Positions 51,453 to 60,549 of a stretch of 64,000 nucleotides of DNA are shown here, piece after piece; positions within the stretch are counted from its first letter, which is position 1; the number at the start of each line of letters is the position of its first letter. The stretch is from the NCBI GenBank assembly GCA_039969355.1, contig JBDVOA010000008.1, positions 124,001-188,000 of the forward strand, read 5' to 3'. The notes below the pieces were generated by a model. That model ran no database searches. It worked only from the letters and a program-made list of their open reading frames with translations, and was not told the origin of the DNA. Both the position numbers and the translations under genes were made by a program. Origin of the DNA: JL08 sp039969355. GTDB taxonomy: Bacteria; Pseudomonadota; Alphaproteobacteria; Rhodobacterales; Rhodobacteraceae.

Positions 51453-51813
51453 TTTTCTGCGATCTGCCCTGCCTCTGGGTATTGTTAGCCCGGATATTGC
51501 AGAAATTGGATGTCTGAACCAGCATTTCAGGCCGCAAAACGTGGCATTTCTGCCTTATTGTGCCTTCGAAGCACTACATTCCAAATGGTCGCATATTAAA
51601 CCCAAATATTTTTTCTTTTATTTTCTGATGGTTGTGAATTTTCTGGAATAAATTCAGCCTTTTTTAAAAAAGAATTGCGCGGCGTCAAATTCATGCCCCA
51701 TTCCAATAGCATAACCATTGCATACCAAGTCGGACAGGGTCTGAGAGAGACAGTCCACACGAACGGCAAGGTTAAGAAGTAAATCGTATACTGATCCTTT
51801 GGAGGGACAAACA
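51453..51813. other. AT-rich promoter gap upstream of the tad/flp locus
   Basis: This 361-bp gap between the divergent lytic transglycosylase and flp1 is AT-rich around 51600-51672. It holds a perfect 14-bp palindrome CTTTTTTAAAAAAG at 51659-51672 and a -10-like TATACT at 51787-51792 (about 22 bp before the flp1 start), but I see no good -35 at the right spacing. I see no small gene. It probably contains the promoter of the whole pilus locus. Confidence 0.4.
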
Positions 51814-52014
51814 ATGATCAAATTTATCAAGAACTTTCGTAAAGACGAAGACGGCGCCGTAACAGTTGACTGGGTCGTTCTGACCGCCGCTGTTGTTGGA
51901 TTGGCTGTTGCGGCGTACGCATCTATCGAGACAGGTGCAACCAACTTGACTTCCCAGACTTCTACTTTCCTGGGCAAGCAAGATCCTAACGCCTCTACTC
52001 CTACTACTCCTTAA
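51814..52014 (+). CDS. flp: Flp-family type IVb prepilin
   Basis: A 66-residue prepilin: basic leader MIKFIKNFRKDEDG, then a hydrophobic helix starting AVTVDWVVLTAAVVGLAVAA. The prepilin peptidase should cut after Gly14. The usual Flp motif has Glu-Tyr at +5/+6; here it is Asp19-Trp20. The C-terminus is Thr/Pro-rich (ASTPTTP). GGAGGGAC eight bases upstream supports the ATG at 51814. It is the major subunit of the Tad pilus by position and is followed by a strong terminator, so it is likely made in excess over downstream genes. Confidence 0.9.
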   Translation: MIKFIKNFRKDEDGAVTVDWVVLTAAVVGLAVAAYASIETGATNLTSQTSTFLGKQDPNASTPTTP

Positions 52015-52037
52015 TAATTCGGCCTAACTACAAATTA

Positions 52038-52075
52038 GGGGCCGCATCCTGAAATATGGTTGCGGCCCTTCTTTT
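52038..52075 (+). terminator. Intrinsic terminator between flp1 and flp2
   Basis: GGGCCGCA (52038-52045) pairs with TGCGGCCC (52061-52068) and is followed by TTCTTTT. Placed 24 bp after the flp1 stop, it should give high flp1 transcript levels with partial read-through into flp2 and cpaB. Confidence 0.75.
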
Positions 52076-52137
52076 GAGAAGACCACTGGGGGCGCCACCA
52101 CACAATACTCTGTGCCACAAGCAAGAAAGATGGTCAC

Positions 52138-52314
52138 ATGTTAAACAGTTTAAAGCAATTTTCTCAAGATGAAGACGGCGCTGTTACGGTAGATTGGGTT
52201 GTCCTTTGTGCCGGGATCGTTGCAATGGCTGTTGCGATTTTCACTGCGATGGAAACCGGAACGCTCGGCCTGACTGAATCAATAGAGACTTACCTGTCCA
52301 CTTGGACATTTTAA
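52138..52314 (+). CDS. Second Flp-like prepilin (58 residues)
   Basis: Found by reading the gap: ATG at 52138, 58 residues, stop TAA at 52312-52314. The sequence MLNSLKQFSQDEDGAVTVDW and then VVLCAGIVAMAVAIFTAME matches flp1 in the leader, the DEDG cleavage region and Asp19-Trp20, so it is a paralogous pilin. It differs by a Cys in the helix (VVLCAG) and lacks the Thr/Pro tail. The Shine-Dalgarno site is weak, so expression may be low. The 198-bp gap to cpaB (52315-52512) shows nothing else I trust. Confidence 0.8.
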   Translation: MLNSLKQFSQDEDGAVTVDWVVLCAGIVAMAVAIFTAMETGTLGLTESIETYLSTWTF

Positions 52315-52512
52315 GTTGCCGAGCAGTGTGATAAGGGAGGTGGGGCCGAAAGCGCCCTGCTTTGTCGTTAAAGATGGCTAAATCCGGAGCAAATGCGCCG
52401 ATTGGAATCGGCAAAAATCCGCTGCTCCCTGTTTTGGCCACAATTAACAGTTATATGAGATGCTGAGCGGCGTAATCCGACTATATCGGGCAACATCTGA
52501 GAGGGGTTTTAA

Positions 52513-53370
52513 ATGCGTAGCGTGTTTGCGTTAGTGTTATTGGCGGGCTTGGCCCTGGCTGGTGGTGCGGTCTATATGGCCAAGAACTACATTCAAGCTT
52601 ATCAGACGGCGCTCGCCATAGAACGGCAGGCTGCTGCCAACATTGTCCCCACCGTCGATGTTCTCGTTGCCGACAAAACCCTAAAGTATGGCGAAGTCCT
52701 CGACAAAGAGGCCGTACGGATTGTGAAATGGCCAGAAAACGCAATTCCTGAAGGCACATATTCATCAATGGATGCGCTGTTTTCAAAAGGCGACAACGTT
52801 TTTCGCATTGTAATTCGCGCAATGGAGAAAGACGAAGCTGTGATGGCCGTAAAGGTTACGGAACCTGGAGAGGATGCCGGCCTGACGTCGCGGCTTGAAC
52901 GTGGAATGCGGGCCTATGCTATTAGAGTAGACGTAACCAGCGGTGTGTCGGGTTTCTTGCGGCCGGGTGACCGGGTTGACGTCTATTGGACCGGTCGTGT
53001 GGATGGAAACCTTGATTCTGAACGTGGTGACATTACAAAGTTGATAGAAACCCGCGTGCAATTGATCGCAGTAGACCAGACAGCGAACAGCGGGTTAGAC
53101 GAAGCCACTATCGCCCGAACGGTGACGGTAGCGGTAACACCTGCACAGGTCGCGGCGCTTGCACAAGCCCAGACAACCGGTATCTTGTCGCTCTCCTTGG
53201 TTGGTACGAATGACGATACCGTTGCCGAGGCTGTTGAGGTCGACCAAAGGATGCTTTTGGGCATCGAACGCGAAGCCGCGGCCATTCAAGCAGAGGTTGA
53301 AAAGGTTTGCACGATCAGAACTCGGCGTGGTGCTGAAGTTGTGGTTTTGCCCATCCCCTGCACAAACTAG
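52513..53370 (+). CDS. cpaB: Tad pilus protein CpaB (RcpC)
   Basis: A 285-residue protein with an N-terminal membrane anchor (ALVLLAGLALAGGAVYMA) and the CpaB/SAF domain: TVDVLVADKTLKYGEVLDKE, IRIVIRAMEKDEAVMA, VSGFLRPGDRVDVYWTGR, then TVAVTPAQVAALAQAQTTGIL. CpaB sits in the periplasm and helps assemble the outer-membrane secretin. The strong terminator at 53390 follows. Confidence 0.92.
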   Translation: MRSVFALVLLAGLALAGGAVYMAKNYIQAYQTALAIERQAAANIVPTVDVLVADKTLKYGEVLDKEAVRIVKWPENAIPEGTYSSMDALFSKGDNVFRIVIRAMEKDEAVMAVKVTEPGEDAGLTSRLERGMRAYAIRVDVTSGVSGFLRPGDRVDVYWTGRVDGNLDSERGDITKLIETRVQLIAVDQTANSGLDEATIARTVTVAVTPAQVAALAQAQTTGILSLSLVGTNDDTVAEAVEVDQRMLLGIEREAAAIQAEVEKVCTIRTRRGAEVVVLPIPCTN

Positions 53371-53389
53371 TTACAATTCAAACGTTTAA

Positions 53390-53424
53390 GGGGCGCCCGC
53401 ACATTTGTGGGTGCCCCTCTTTTT
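53390..53424 (+). terminator. Intrinsic terminator after cpaB
   Basis: GGGGCGCCCGCAC (53390-53402) pairs with GTGGGTGCCCC (53407-53417), one wobble and one bulge allowed, and CTTTTT follows. It sits 20 bp after the cpaB stop, so cpaC and later genes need read-through or their own promoter in 53425-53566. Confidence 0.8.
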
Positions 53425-53566
53425 GCACCCTGTTGCCAGTTATCCACATAAACATGTCCTCCGAACCCTTTGATTCTTGCAATAAAAATCTAACTGGCGC
53501 ACAGTGGCCTCAATCGTGGGCACCTTAGACCCGCAAAAATGAGGCGTGATCGGAGAGGCAGGTCAC

Positions 53567-54988
53567 ATGAAAATTGATCGTTTTATGAAAGCGGCCCTTG
53601 TGGGCCTGACAATTGGTGTGTCGCCAGTTGCGCTTACCGCTCCTATGACCGCACAGGCCGAAAACCTGCGTGTTGTCAAAAAGGGTACGGAATCAACACT
53701 TAATGTCCCGATGAACCGCGCAATTGTGGTTGAAAGCGAAGTTCCCTTTTCAGAGCTTAGTATTGCCAACCCGGGCATTGCTGACATTTCATCACTTTCA
53801 GATCGCACTATATACGTTCTTGGCAAATCCCCAGGTTTGACCACCTTGACGCTGCTGGATGGCGCAGGTCAGCTCATCACCAATGTTGAAGTGCGTGTCG
53901 CTGCCGATGTCAGCGAATTCAAAGAGCGCTTGCGCCAAATATTGCCTGGCGAACAGATTGAAGTTCGCACGGCGAACGACGGCATCGTGCTGTCAGGTGT
54001 AGTCTCTAGCATTGCGCGCCTGCAGCGTGCCCTCGATCTTGCCGAACGCTATGCACCTGAACGCGTATCGAATTTGATGAGCGTAGGCGGCGTCCAACAA
54101 GTGATGTTGAAAGTACGTTTTGCCGAGATGAACCGCTCTGTCTCTAAATCTCTCAGTTCTTCACTGGCAATCAGTGGAACAGATGTATTTGGTGGTACGG
54201 GAGATGCTGCGTCATCTATAGGCGCGGCTCGGTCCCTAAGTGGCCTGACACCACTTCAGAACGAGAATACCGGCGCTTTTGTTTTTGGGTTTGACGTTGG
54301 ATCGGTCCAGGTCGCCCTTCTTTTGGAAGCACTCGAACAAAAAGGCATGGTTCGCACACTGGCAGAACCAAACCTGACAGCCTTGTCGGGACAAGAAGCC
54401 ACCTTCTTGGCCGGCGGTGAATATCCCGTCCCGGTCGCGCAGGACAACGATACGGTTTCCATAGAATTCAAACCCTTCGGTATTCAAATGAATTTCATAC
54501 CCCGGGTAGTAGATGCCGATCTGATCAATCTTGAAATGGCCGCAGAGGTGTCGGCCATCGATCCGACCAACGGCTTTCAGCTCAACGGCTTTCAGGTGGA
54601 CGCGTTTACCGTGCGTCGGACATCGACAACTGTCGAATTGCGCGATGGTGAGAGCTTTGCGATTGCGGGTCTGATGCTTGATGATTTTAAGGATGAGAAT
54701 TCACAGGTCCCGTGGTTGGGTGACGTTCCGGTTCTTGGCGCACTGTTTCGAAGCGCTGAATACCAACGTAACCAAACCGAGCTTGTTATCATCATTTCAG
54801 CTCATCTCGTCACGCCTACTCGGGGCGAAGCATTGGCGCTACCAACCGACCGCGTAACTCCGCCAACTGAAAATAGTCTTTTCATGTATGGCAACGTGGC
54901 TAGTGGTGAGCGCCAGAAACAAAAGGGAGCTGCTGGCGAAGTCGCCAAACAGGACTTTGGCGGTTCCTATGGATATGTGTTGGACTAG
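53567..54988 (+). CDS. cpaC: Tad pilus secretin CpaC (RcpA)
   Basis: A 473-residue outer-membrane secretin. A signal peptide (cleavage near AQA-ENL, about 31) precedes a BON/pilus-type N-domain (NVPMNRAIVVESEVPFSELS, PGITDI-like region), KVRFAEMNRSVSKSL and the secretin core (LEALEQKGMVRTLAEPNLTA, LAGGEYPVPV, SAIDPTNGFQLNGF, and VPWLGDVPVLGALFRSAEY, the conserved secretin end). It forms the gated channel for the pilus. GGAGAGGCAG precedes the ATG at 53567. The OmpA lipoprotein gene starts 16 bp after its stop. Confidence 0.94.
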   Translation: MKIDRFMKAALVGLTIGVSPVALTAPMTAQAENLRVVKKGTESTLNVPMNRAIVVESEVPFSELSIANPGIADISSLSDRTIYVLGKSPGLTTLTLLDGAGQLITNVEVRVAADVSEFKERLRQILPGEQIEVRTANDGIVLSGVVSSIARLQRALDLAERYAPERVSNLMSVGGVQQVMLKVRFAEMNRSVSKSLSSSLAISGTDVFGGTGDAASSIGAARSLSGLTPLQNENTGAFVFGFDVGSVQVALLLEALEQKGMVRTLAEPNLTALSGQEATFLAGGEYPVPVAQDNDTVSIEFKPFGIQMNFIPRVVDADLINLEMAAEVSAIDPTNGFQLNGFQVDAFTVRRTSTTVELRDGESFAIAGLMLDDFKDENSQVPWLGDVPVLGALFRSAEYQRNQTELVIIISAHLVTPTRGEALALPTDRVTPPTENSLFMYGNVASGERQKQKGAAGEVAKQDFGGSYGYVLD

Positions 54989-55004
54989 AGAAATGCGGGG
55001 ACAG

Positions 55005-55655
55005 ATGTACAAAAGTGTATCAGCGGCCAGCCTTCTTGCAGGGCTTACAATCCTCTCGGCGTGTGACGGATCTTGGGTTCGCGAAGCCGGAGCACCTCTT
55101 AATACAAGTGGCAATTTTGGCAAGGCAACGCTCAACAACAGCCTGATTCAACAGGATGAACAGAACTACGCGCTCAATCTAGCCACACGATTCGCCTCTG
55201 AAGTGCCGACAACCATCAATTTTGCGTTTAACAGTTCACAACTGGACCAACAGGCACGCACGATCTTGGCTGAACAGGCCAACTGGATCCGTCAGTTCCC
55301 CGAGGTCCGGTTTCGAGTCTACGGTCACACCGACGCAGTAGGAAGCAACAGTTACAATAAGCGCCTCGGTCAGCGACGAGCCAATGCAGCAGTCGCGTTT
55401 CTAACATCACAGGGTATCAAGCGCTCGCGACTTGAGGCCGTTTCATCGTTTGGCGAATCACAACTCGTTATTCTTTCTCAAGGACCAGAACGTCAAAATC
55501 GGCGCACGGTCACTGAGGTGACGGGCTTTGTAAAAAGACATCCGACAGTTTTGGATGGTAAATATGCCCAGATTATCTATCGTGATTACCTTGCGAGTGC
55601 CGTTCCTCCGACTCTTCTGACGGGCTCAACAATCGCGCAGGATGTATCCGAGTAA
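55005..55655 (+). CDS. OmpA-domain outer-membrane lipoprotein of the Tad locus
   Basis: A 216-residue lipoprotein: signal MYKSVSAASLLAGLTILSAC with Cys20 as the lipid-bearing residue, then an OmpA-like peptidoglycan-binding domain (TINFAFNSSQLDQQARTILA, FRVYGHTDAVGSNSYNKRLG, RRANAAVAFLTSQGI, ERQNRRTVTEV). In Rhodobacterales this protein often takes the CpaD position between cpaC and cpaE, so it may be a functional stand-in for RcpB/CpaD. The ATG at 54993 (4 residues longer) is also possible. Confidence 0.87.
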   Translation: MYKSVSAASLLAGLTILSACDGSWVREAGAPLNTSGNFGKATLNNSLIQQDEQNYALNLATRFASEVPTTINFAFNSSQLDQQARTILAEQANWIRQFPEVRFRVYGHTDAVGSNSYNKRLGQRRANAAVAFLTSQGIKRSRLEAVSSFGESQLVILSQGPERQNRRTVTEVTGFVKRHPTVLDGKYAQIIYRDYLASAVPPTLLTGSTIAQDVSE

Positions 55656-55832
55656 CCGCCAGATTTCATCTATCGTTCAAAAAAAACCTACAATTGGATT
55701 TTTTTAGCCCCATTATTGCCAAGATTGTCCGCAATAGTCTCTCAGTAGGAGAATTGCGTCCGACTTAAACGGATGCGGGAGATCGTAGGATGGCAAAATG
55801 GGGGCCCTGCTTTGGCTTTTTCAATGTCCTGC

Positions 55833-55856
55833 GGTGTCCTTTTAGGAAAAGGAACC
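55833..55856 (+). promoter_or_regulatory. Hairpin over the cpaE ribosome-binding site
   Basis: In the cpaE leader, GGT-G-TCCTTTT (55833-55843) can pair with AAAAGGAACC (55847-55856) around an AGG loop, giving about ten pairs with a single bulged G. The AAAAGGA arm is the best Shine-Dalgarno match before the ATG at 55863, so folding would hide it. An upstream GCGTCCG/CGGATGC hairpin (55756-55776) and an A8/T7 near-palindrome (about 55679-55706) lie in the same 207-bp gap. Confidence 0.45.
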
Positions 55857-55862
55857 AAGGCG

Positions 55863-57116
55863 ATGAGTAGTGTAATGCCACAACCCGACGCGAACCCGAT
55901 TGTGGCCTGTACCGTGAGCCGGGATGTTCAGAATTTTGATCTACTGATCGAAGATATGGAAATGGCATTGGGCGAAAACTGGGGCGATCTGGGATTCGCC
56001 GAAGCACTGGCCTTTTTTGGCCAACCAGATGCCGAAAAGCTTGAATTCATTGCATTGGCACTGGACGACTCCGATGAGGACAATCTTGTGCTTATGGGTG
56101 AAATTATCACCCAGGCCAAATCCAAGAACATCAAGGTCATACTGATCGCGGAAGATGTTACTCCGGCTTCGCTGCATCAACTGTTGCGTCAGGGCGCAGA
56201 TGAATTTGTCCCCTACCCGCTCCCGGAACAGGAGTTGCAAGCTGCGATTGATCGCGTTCGGGCCCCTGATAAAGAAGAAAGTGCCAATGCGGTACAAAAT
56301 ACCACTCTATCCAGCAACAGCGATTCGAAAGATGGCGCTTTGATAGTTGTTCACGGGCTGGCCGGAGGGACGGGCGCGACTACTATGGCAGTTAATCTAG
56401 CCTGGGAGCTTGCAACAACAGGCAAAGACGAATCTCCAAAGGTCTGTATTCTGGATCTTGATCTGCAATTTGGCAGTGTCGCCACTTTCCTCGACTTGCC
56501 ACGAAGGGAAGTCGTTTTTGAAATGCTGTCCGAGACTGCAAACATGGACGACGAGGTTTTTGGTCAAGCGCTTTTGGCATATGAGGAAAAGCTTCAAGTC
56601 CTTACAGCACCATCTGATCTGATTCCGCTTGATCTGATATCGTCGGAAGACGTGGACAAGCTCGTTGCTATGGCACGTCGCCATTTCGATTACGTGATCG
56701 TTGATGTGCCGACAACGTTGGTCCAGTGGTCAGAAACGCTTTTGCATTCAGCCCATGTTTACTTTGCGATGATAGAGCTGGACATGCGGTCAGCTCAGAA
56801 CGTGCTCCGCCTGAAGCGTGCGTTGCAATCTGAAGATCTGCCGTTCGAAAAGCTTCGTTTTGCTCTGAACAGGGCGCCAAAATTCACCGACTTAAATGGC
56901 AAAAGCAGGGTGAAGCGCATGGCCGAAAGCCTGGGAATATCGATCGATCTGCAATTGCCCGACGGTGCGAAGCAAGTATCTCAGGGCGCCGATCATGGGC
57001 TACCGTTGGCAATGTCGGCACCCAAAAATCCGCTACGTAAGGAAATTGCCAAATTGGCTGCTTCTTTGCACGAGCTCAGCCAGGACGGCCAAAAATCCAA
57101 CGCTCAGGCAGCGTGA
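55863..57116 (+). CDS. cpaE: Tad pilus localisation ATPase CpaE (TadZ)
   Basis: A 418-residue ParA/MinD-like protein. The N-terminal ~130 residues look like an atypical receiver domain (VIACTVSRDVQNFD..LIAEDVTPASLHQLLRQGADEFV); then comes the P-loop region VVHGLAGGTGATTMAVNLAW, which lacks the signature Lys of true ParA (as in many TadZ), and VCILDLDLQFGSVATFLDL (Walker-A' and B Asp). It marks the pole for pilus assembly. I took the ATG at 55863. Confidence 0.92.
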   Translation: MSSVMPQPDANPIVACTVSRDVQNFDLLIEDMEMALGENWGDLGFAEALAFFGQPDAEKLEFIALALDDSDEDNLVLMGEIITQAKSKNIKVILIAEDVTPASLHQLLRQGADEFVPYPLPEQELQAAIDRVRAPDKEESANAVQNTTLSSNSDSKDGALIVVHGLAGGTGATTMAVNLAWELATTGKDESPKVCILDLDLQFGSVATFLDLPRREVVFEMLSETANMDDEVFGQALLAYEEKLQVLTAPSDLIPLDLISSEDVDKLVAMARRHFDYVIVDVPTTLVQWSETLLHSAHVYFAMIELDMRSAQNVLRLKRALQSEDLPFEKLRFALNRAPKFTDLNGKSRVKRMAESLGISIDLQLPDGAKQVSQGADHGLPLAMSAPKNPLRKEIAKLAASLHELSQDGQKSNAQAA

Positions 57117-57137
57117 AACTAACCAGGGGCTTTAATA

Positions 57138-58583
57138 ATGTTCTCGAAGTACAAGAAATCCGGTACCTCTGAAAAATCTACCGCTGAAGCAAAATCGAAC
57201 GTCACTGAAATCATTATGCCGGATCCGGTTGAGGTGATGCCGACGACAATGCGCAAGCCGACCAAGATTGTCCCGGCGACCAGCGCCCCAATGGATAAAG
57301 ACCGTAAACGCCGTGAACGTTTGGGCGACATCAAGCTGGAGTTGCATAGCGCATTACTGGACAACCTTAATCTGGCAGCGCTTGAACACGCGACCGAATC
57401 CGATTTGCGTCAGGAAATCAATTCGATCTCTGCGGAAGTTCTCGAAGAAAAAAGCATCGTACTTAACCGCGAAGATCGCCTGACGCTCAGTCAAGAACTA
57501 TATGACGAAGTTACGGGATTGGGGCCGCTTGAGTCTTTGTTGAAGGACGAAACGGTCAACGATATTCTCGTCAACGGCCCAAAGCAGATATTTGTTGAAC
57601 GTTCTGGTCAGCTTGAACTGACCGACATAACATTCAAAGATGAACGACATCTACTCCGCATCATTGACAAGATTGTTAGCGCGGTTGGACGTCGGGTTGA
57701 CGAAAGCAATCCCTATGTCGATGCCCGCCTGAAAGACGGGTCGCGGTTCAACGCGATGGTGCCGCCGGTGGCGGTTGATGGCAGTCTGGTCTCGATACGT
57801 AAGTTTAAAAAAGACAAGCTTGGCATTGATGATCTTGTGAAATTCGGTGCTTTTACGGAAGAAATGGCTGCATATTTGCAAGCGGCAGTCGCAACGCGTC
57901 TAAATATCATCGTGTCTGGTGGTACAGGCTCTGGTAAGACTACCACTCTCAACGCGTTAAGTTCCTTTATTGACGACAATGAACGCATACTGACCATCGA
58001 AGACACCGCAGAACTTCAACTACAACAAACACATGTGGGTCGTATGGAAAGCCGTCCTCCCAATGTTGAGGGCAAAGGCGAAGTTAGCCAGCGGGACTGC
58101 CTGAAAAACGCCCTCCGGATGCGACCTGACCGCATTATTGTGGGGGAGACGCGCGGCGAGGAAGTCATCGATATGTTACAGGCGATGAACACAGGGCACG
58201 ATGGTTCGATGACAACGATTCACGCCAACAGTGCCCGTGATGGCGTGTCGCGACTGGAAAACATGATTGCGATGGCGGGAATCGAAATGCCGCTAAAAGC
58301 AATGCGCTCGCAGATATCATCGGCTGTAAACCTCATCGTACAGGCCTCACGCTTGCAGGACGGATCACGACGCATGACGTCGATCACTGAAATCACCGGT
58401 ATGGAGGGGGAAGTCATCTCGATGCAGGAAATATTTCGGTACCAGCGTGTTGGCTTGACACCGGACAACAAGATTATTGGTCATTTTACCGCGACCGGTG
58501 TGCGCAGCAATTTCTCGGACAGGTTCAAAATGTGGGGGTTTGACCTTCCTCCACAGATATTTGAACCGATCGCAGCTGAGTAA
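57138..58583 (+). CDS. cpaF: Tad pilus assembly ATPase CpaF (TadA)
   Basis: A 481-residue secretion ATPase with Walker A GGTGSGKTT (K267), Asp box TIEDTAELQL, Walker B RPDRIIVGETRGEEVIDM and His box TTIHANSARDGVSRLENM. It powers polymerisation of Flp pilin. It starts 21 bp after cpaE and 11 bp before tadB. Length and motifs are normal for the family. Confidence 0.96.
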   Translation: MFSKYKKSGTSEKSTAEAKSNVTEIIMPDPVEVMPTTMRKPTKIVPATSAPMDKDRKRRERLGDIKLELHSALLDNLNLAALEHATESDLRQEINSISAEVLEEKSIVLNREDRLTLSQELYDEVTGLGPLESLLKDETVNDILVNGPKQIFVERSGQLELTDITFKDERHLLRIIDKIVSAVGRRVDESNPYVDARLKDGSRFNAMVPPVAVDGSLVSIRKFKKDKLGIDDLVKFGAFTEEMAAYLQAAVATRLNIIVSGGTGSGKTTTLNALSSFIDDNERILTIEDTAELQLQQTHVGRMESRPPNVEGKGEVSQRDCLKNALRMRPDRIIVGETRGEEVIDMLQAMNTGHDGSMTTIHANSARDGVSRLENMIAMAGIEMPLKAMRSQISSAVNLIVQASRLQDGSRRMTSITEITGMEGEVISMQEIFRYQRVGLTPDNKIIGHFTATGVRSNFSDRFKMWGFDLPPQIFEPIAAE

Positions 58584-58594
58584 GGATCAGAGCA

Positions 58595-59557
58595 ATGAGT
58601 GCAGATGCAATTATTTACGGCCTTATTTTTGTAGGGGTTCTGGTGCTGGTGGAGGGCCTTTACCTGGTCGCCTTTGGCAAATCTATCAGCCTGAACAGCC
58701 GGGTAAATCGCCGCCTTGAAATGCTTGAGCGTGGTGCAGGTCGCGAAGAGGTTCTGGCGAAGCTGCGTAAGGAAATGCAGCAGCATATGAAGTCCCGCAC
58801 CATTCCGCTTTATTCGCTGTTGGCGGACAAAGCGCAAAAGGCCGCAATCGCTTTTTCGCCAAAACAACTGGTCATGATTATGGCTGGCCTCGCGGTAGTC
58901 TCGTTCATGGGTTTGACCATCGGAACCCAGACAGAACCGCTAGTAAGGGCACTCATTTCTGTCGCAATCGGTGTAGGAGCGGTCTATTTCTGGGTTTCAA
59001 GTAAAGCTTCAAAACGACTTGGGCTGATCGAAGAACAACTCCCGGATGCAGTCGAACTTATGGTTCGGTCACTGCGTGTCGGCCACCCTTTTACCTCTGC
59101 TGTCCAGATCGTGGCTAAAGAAGTTCAGGATCCGTTGGCCAGCGAATTTGGTGTCATTGCAGACGAAAGTGCTTATGGCCGGGATGTAGGAGATGCCCTA
59201 AAGGAAATGGCCGAACGTCTGGACATGCAGGACTTGCGTTTTCTGGCCGTTGCCGTGACGATCCAGCAGCAATCCGGCGGTAACCTCGCCGAGATTTTGG
59301 CGGGCCTCGCAAAAGTTATCCGCGCGCGCTTTCGCTTGTTTCGCAGGGTCAAGGCCATCACCGCCGAGGCACAATGGTCTGGAAAGTTTTTGTCTGCATT
59401 CCCGCTCTTGGCGTTGGTCGTCATCAACGTCGGCGATCCTCACTACTATGACGAAGTGCGGGATCATCCGTACTTTATTCCGGCCTGTTTCGTCGTTGGT
59501 ATTTTTCTGGCTGTTAACCTTGTGGTCATGCGTGTTCTGACCGACATCAAGGTCTAG
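58595..59557 (+). CDS. tadB: Tad pilus inner-membrane protein TadB
   Basis: A 320-residue GspF-domain membrane protein: N-terminal helix (IYGLIFVGVLVLVEGLYLV), two central helices and the T2SF motif LPDAVELMVRSLRVGHPFTS, DVGDALKEMAERLDMQDLRF and IQQQSGGNLAEILAGLAKVI. With TadC it forms the platform under the pilus. It lies 11 bp from each neighbour. Confidence 0.94.
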   Translation: MSADAIIYGLIFVGVLVLVEGLYLVAFGKSISLNSRVNRRLEMLERGAGREEVLAKLRKEMQQHMKSRTIPLYSLLADKAQKAAIAFSPKQLVMIMAGLAVVSFMGLTIGTQTEPLVRALISVAIGVGAVYFWVSSKASKRLGLIEEQLPDAVELMVRSLRVGHPFTSAVQIVAKEVQDPLASEFGVIADESAYGRDVGDALKEMAERLDMQDLRFLAVAVTIQQQSGGNLAEILAGLAKVIRARFRLFRRVKAITAEAQWSGKFLSAFPLLALVVINVGDPHYYDEVRDHPYFIPACFVVGIFLAVNLVVMRVLTDIKV

Positions 59558-59568
59558 GAGATCACACC

Positions 59569-60549
59569 ATGGAATTTCTTGGAATAATCGAAGGTTTCTT
59601 AACGGAATCACTGGGCCAATTCGGTCCAGTTATCGCAATTGGCGTGCTGGGTTTGATCATGATCATGCTGGCCGTGCCGCTCATGCTGCGTCAACGCGAG
59701 GACCCGCTTGACAAACTCAAACGCCAGATCAAGGCACCAGGTGCCAATACGGGCAAGCGTGAGAGACTGCGTCAAAATGGCCGAAATGAGAAATTGGAGC
59801 GGTTTTCTGGCTTTCTTGAGCCCCAGAACGTGGCGGATCTGTCTGCTATGCAACTCAAGTTGCGCCAGGCCGGGTATACTTCGAAGGATGCGGTTCGTTT
59901 CTTCCATTTTGCGCAATTTGCGCTCGGCCTGATCGGCCTGATTGCCGGTGTGGTTTACGTAACGTTGTTAGGTGGTGGCGAAGGCATGACCACTCAAAAG
60001 ATGATGATCTACGCCGTAGCCCCGGGTCTGGTTGGCTACATGGCTCCGAAATATTGGGTGACCCGGCGCGTTGAGGCAAGGAAAGAAGAAATCACAGCGG
60101 GGTTTCCAGATTCACTCGACATGATGCTGGTATGCATTGAGGCCGGTCAGTCGCTAGACCAGTGTATTGTACGGGTCGCAAAAGAACTTCAAGCCAGCTA
60201 CCCTGCGCTTGCTGCTGAATTTGAAACAGTGGCCCAGGAAATGAAGGCTGGTAAGGACAAGGTTATTGTTCTCAACGATATGGGCGAGCGTTGCGGCGTG
60301 CAGGATGTGTCTTCGTTCGTGACAGTTCTGATCCAATCTGCTTCTTTCGGCACATCCATAGCCGAGGCACTGCGCGTCTACGCCAGCGAGATGCGCGACA
60401 AGCGCGTTATGCGGGCTGAGGAGGCTGCAAATAAATTGCCAACTAAAATGACGCTTGCCACTATGATGCTGACAGTACCGCCGCTGCTTATTATTCTTGT
60501 TGGCCCGTCGGTACATGGGATCACGCAGTTGGGGAACATGGGAAATTAA
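59569..60549 (+). CDS. tadC: Tad pilus inner-membrane protein TadC
   Basis: A 326-residue GspF-domain protein and partner of TadB: FPDSLDMMLVCIEAGQSLDQ, LNDMGERCGVQDVSSFVTVL and TSIAEALRVYASEMRDKR mark the T2SF domain. The N-terminal helix lies at about 17-37 and further helices at about 115-160 and near the end. The stop overlaps the start of the TPR lipoprotein gene by up to 35 bp. Confidence 0.94.
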   Translation: MEFLGIIEGFLTESLGQFGPVIAIGVLGLIMIMLAVPLMLRQREDPLDKLKRQIKAPGANTGKRERLRQNGRNEKLERFSGFLEPQNVADLSAMQLKLRQAGYTSKDAVRFFHFAQFALGLIGLIAGVVYVTLLGGGEGMTTQKMMIYAVAPGLVGYMAPKYWVTRRVEARKEEITAGFPDSLDMMLVCIEAGQSLDQCIVRVAKELQASYPALAAEFETVAQEMKAGKDKVIVLNDMGERCGVQDVSSFVTVLIQSASFGTSIAEALRVYASEMRDKRVMRAEEAANKLPTKMTLATMMLTVPPLLIILVGPSVHGITQLGNMGN

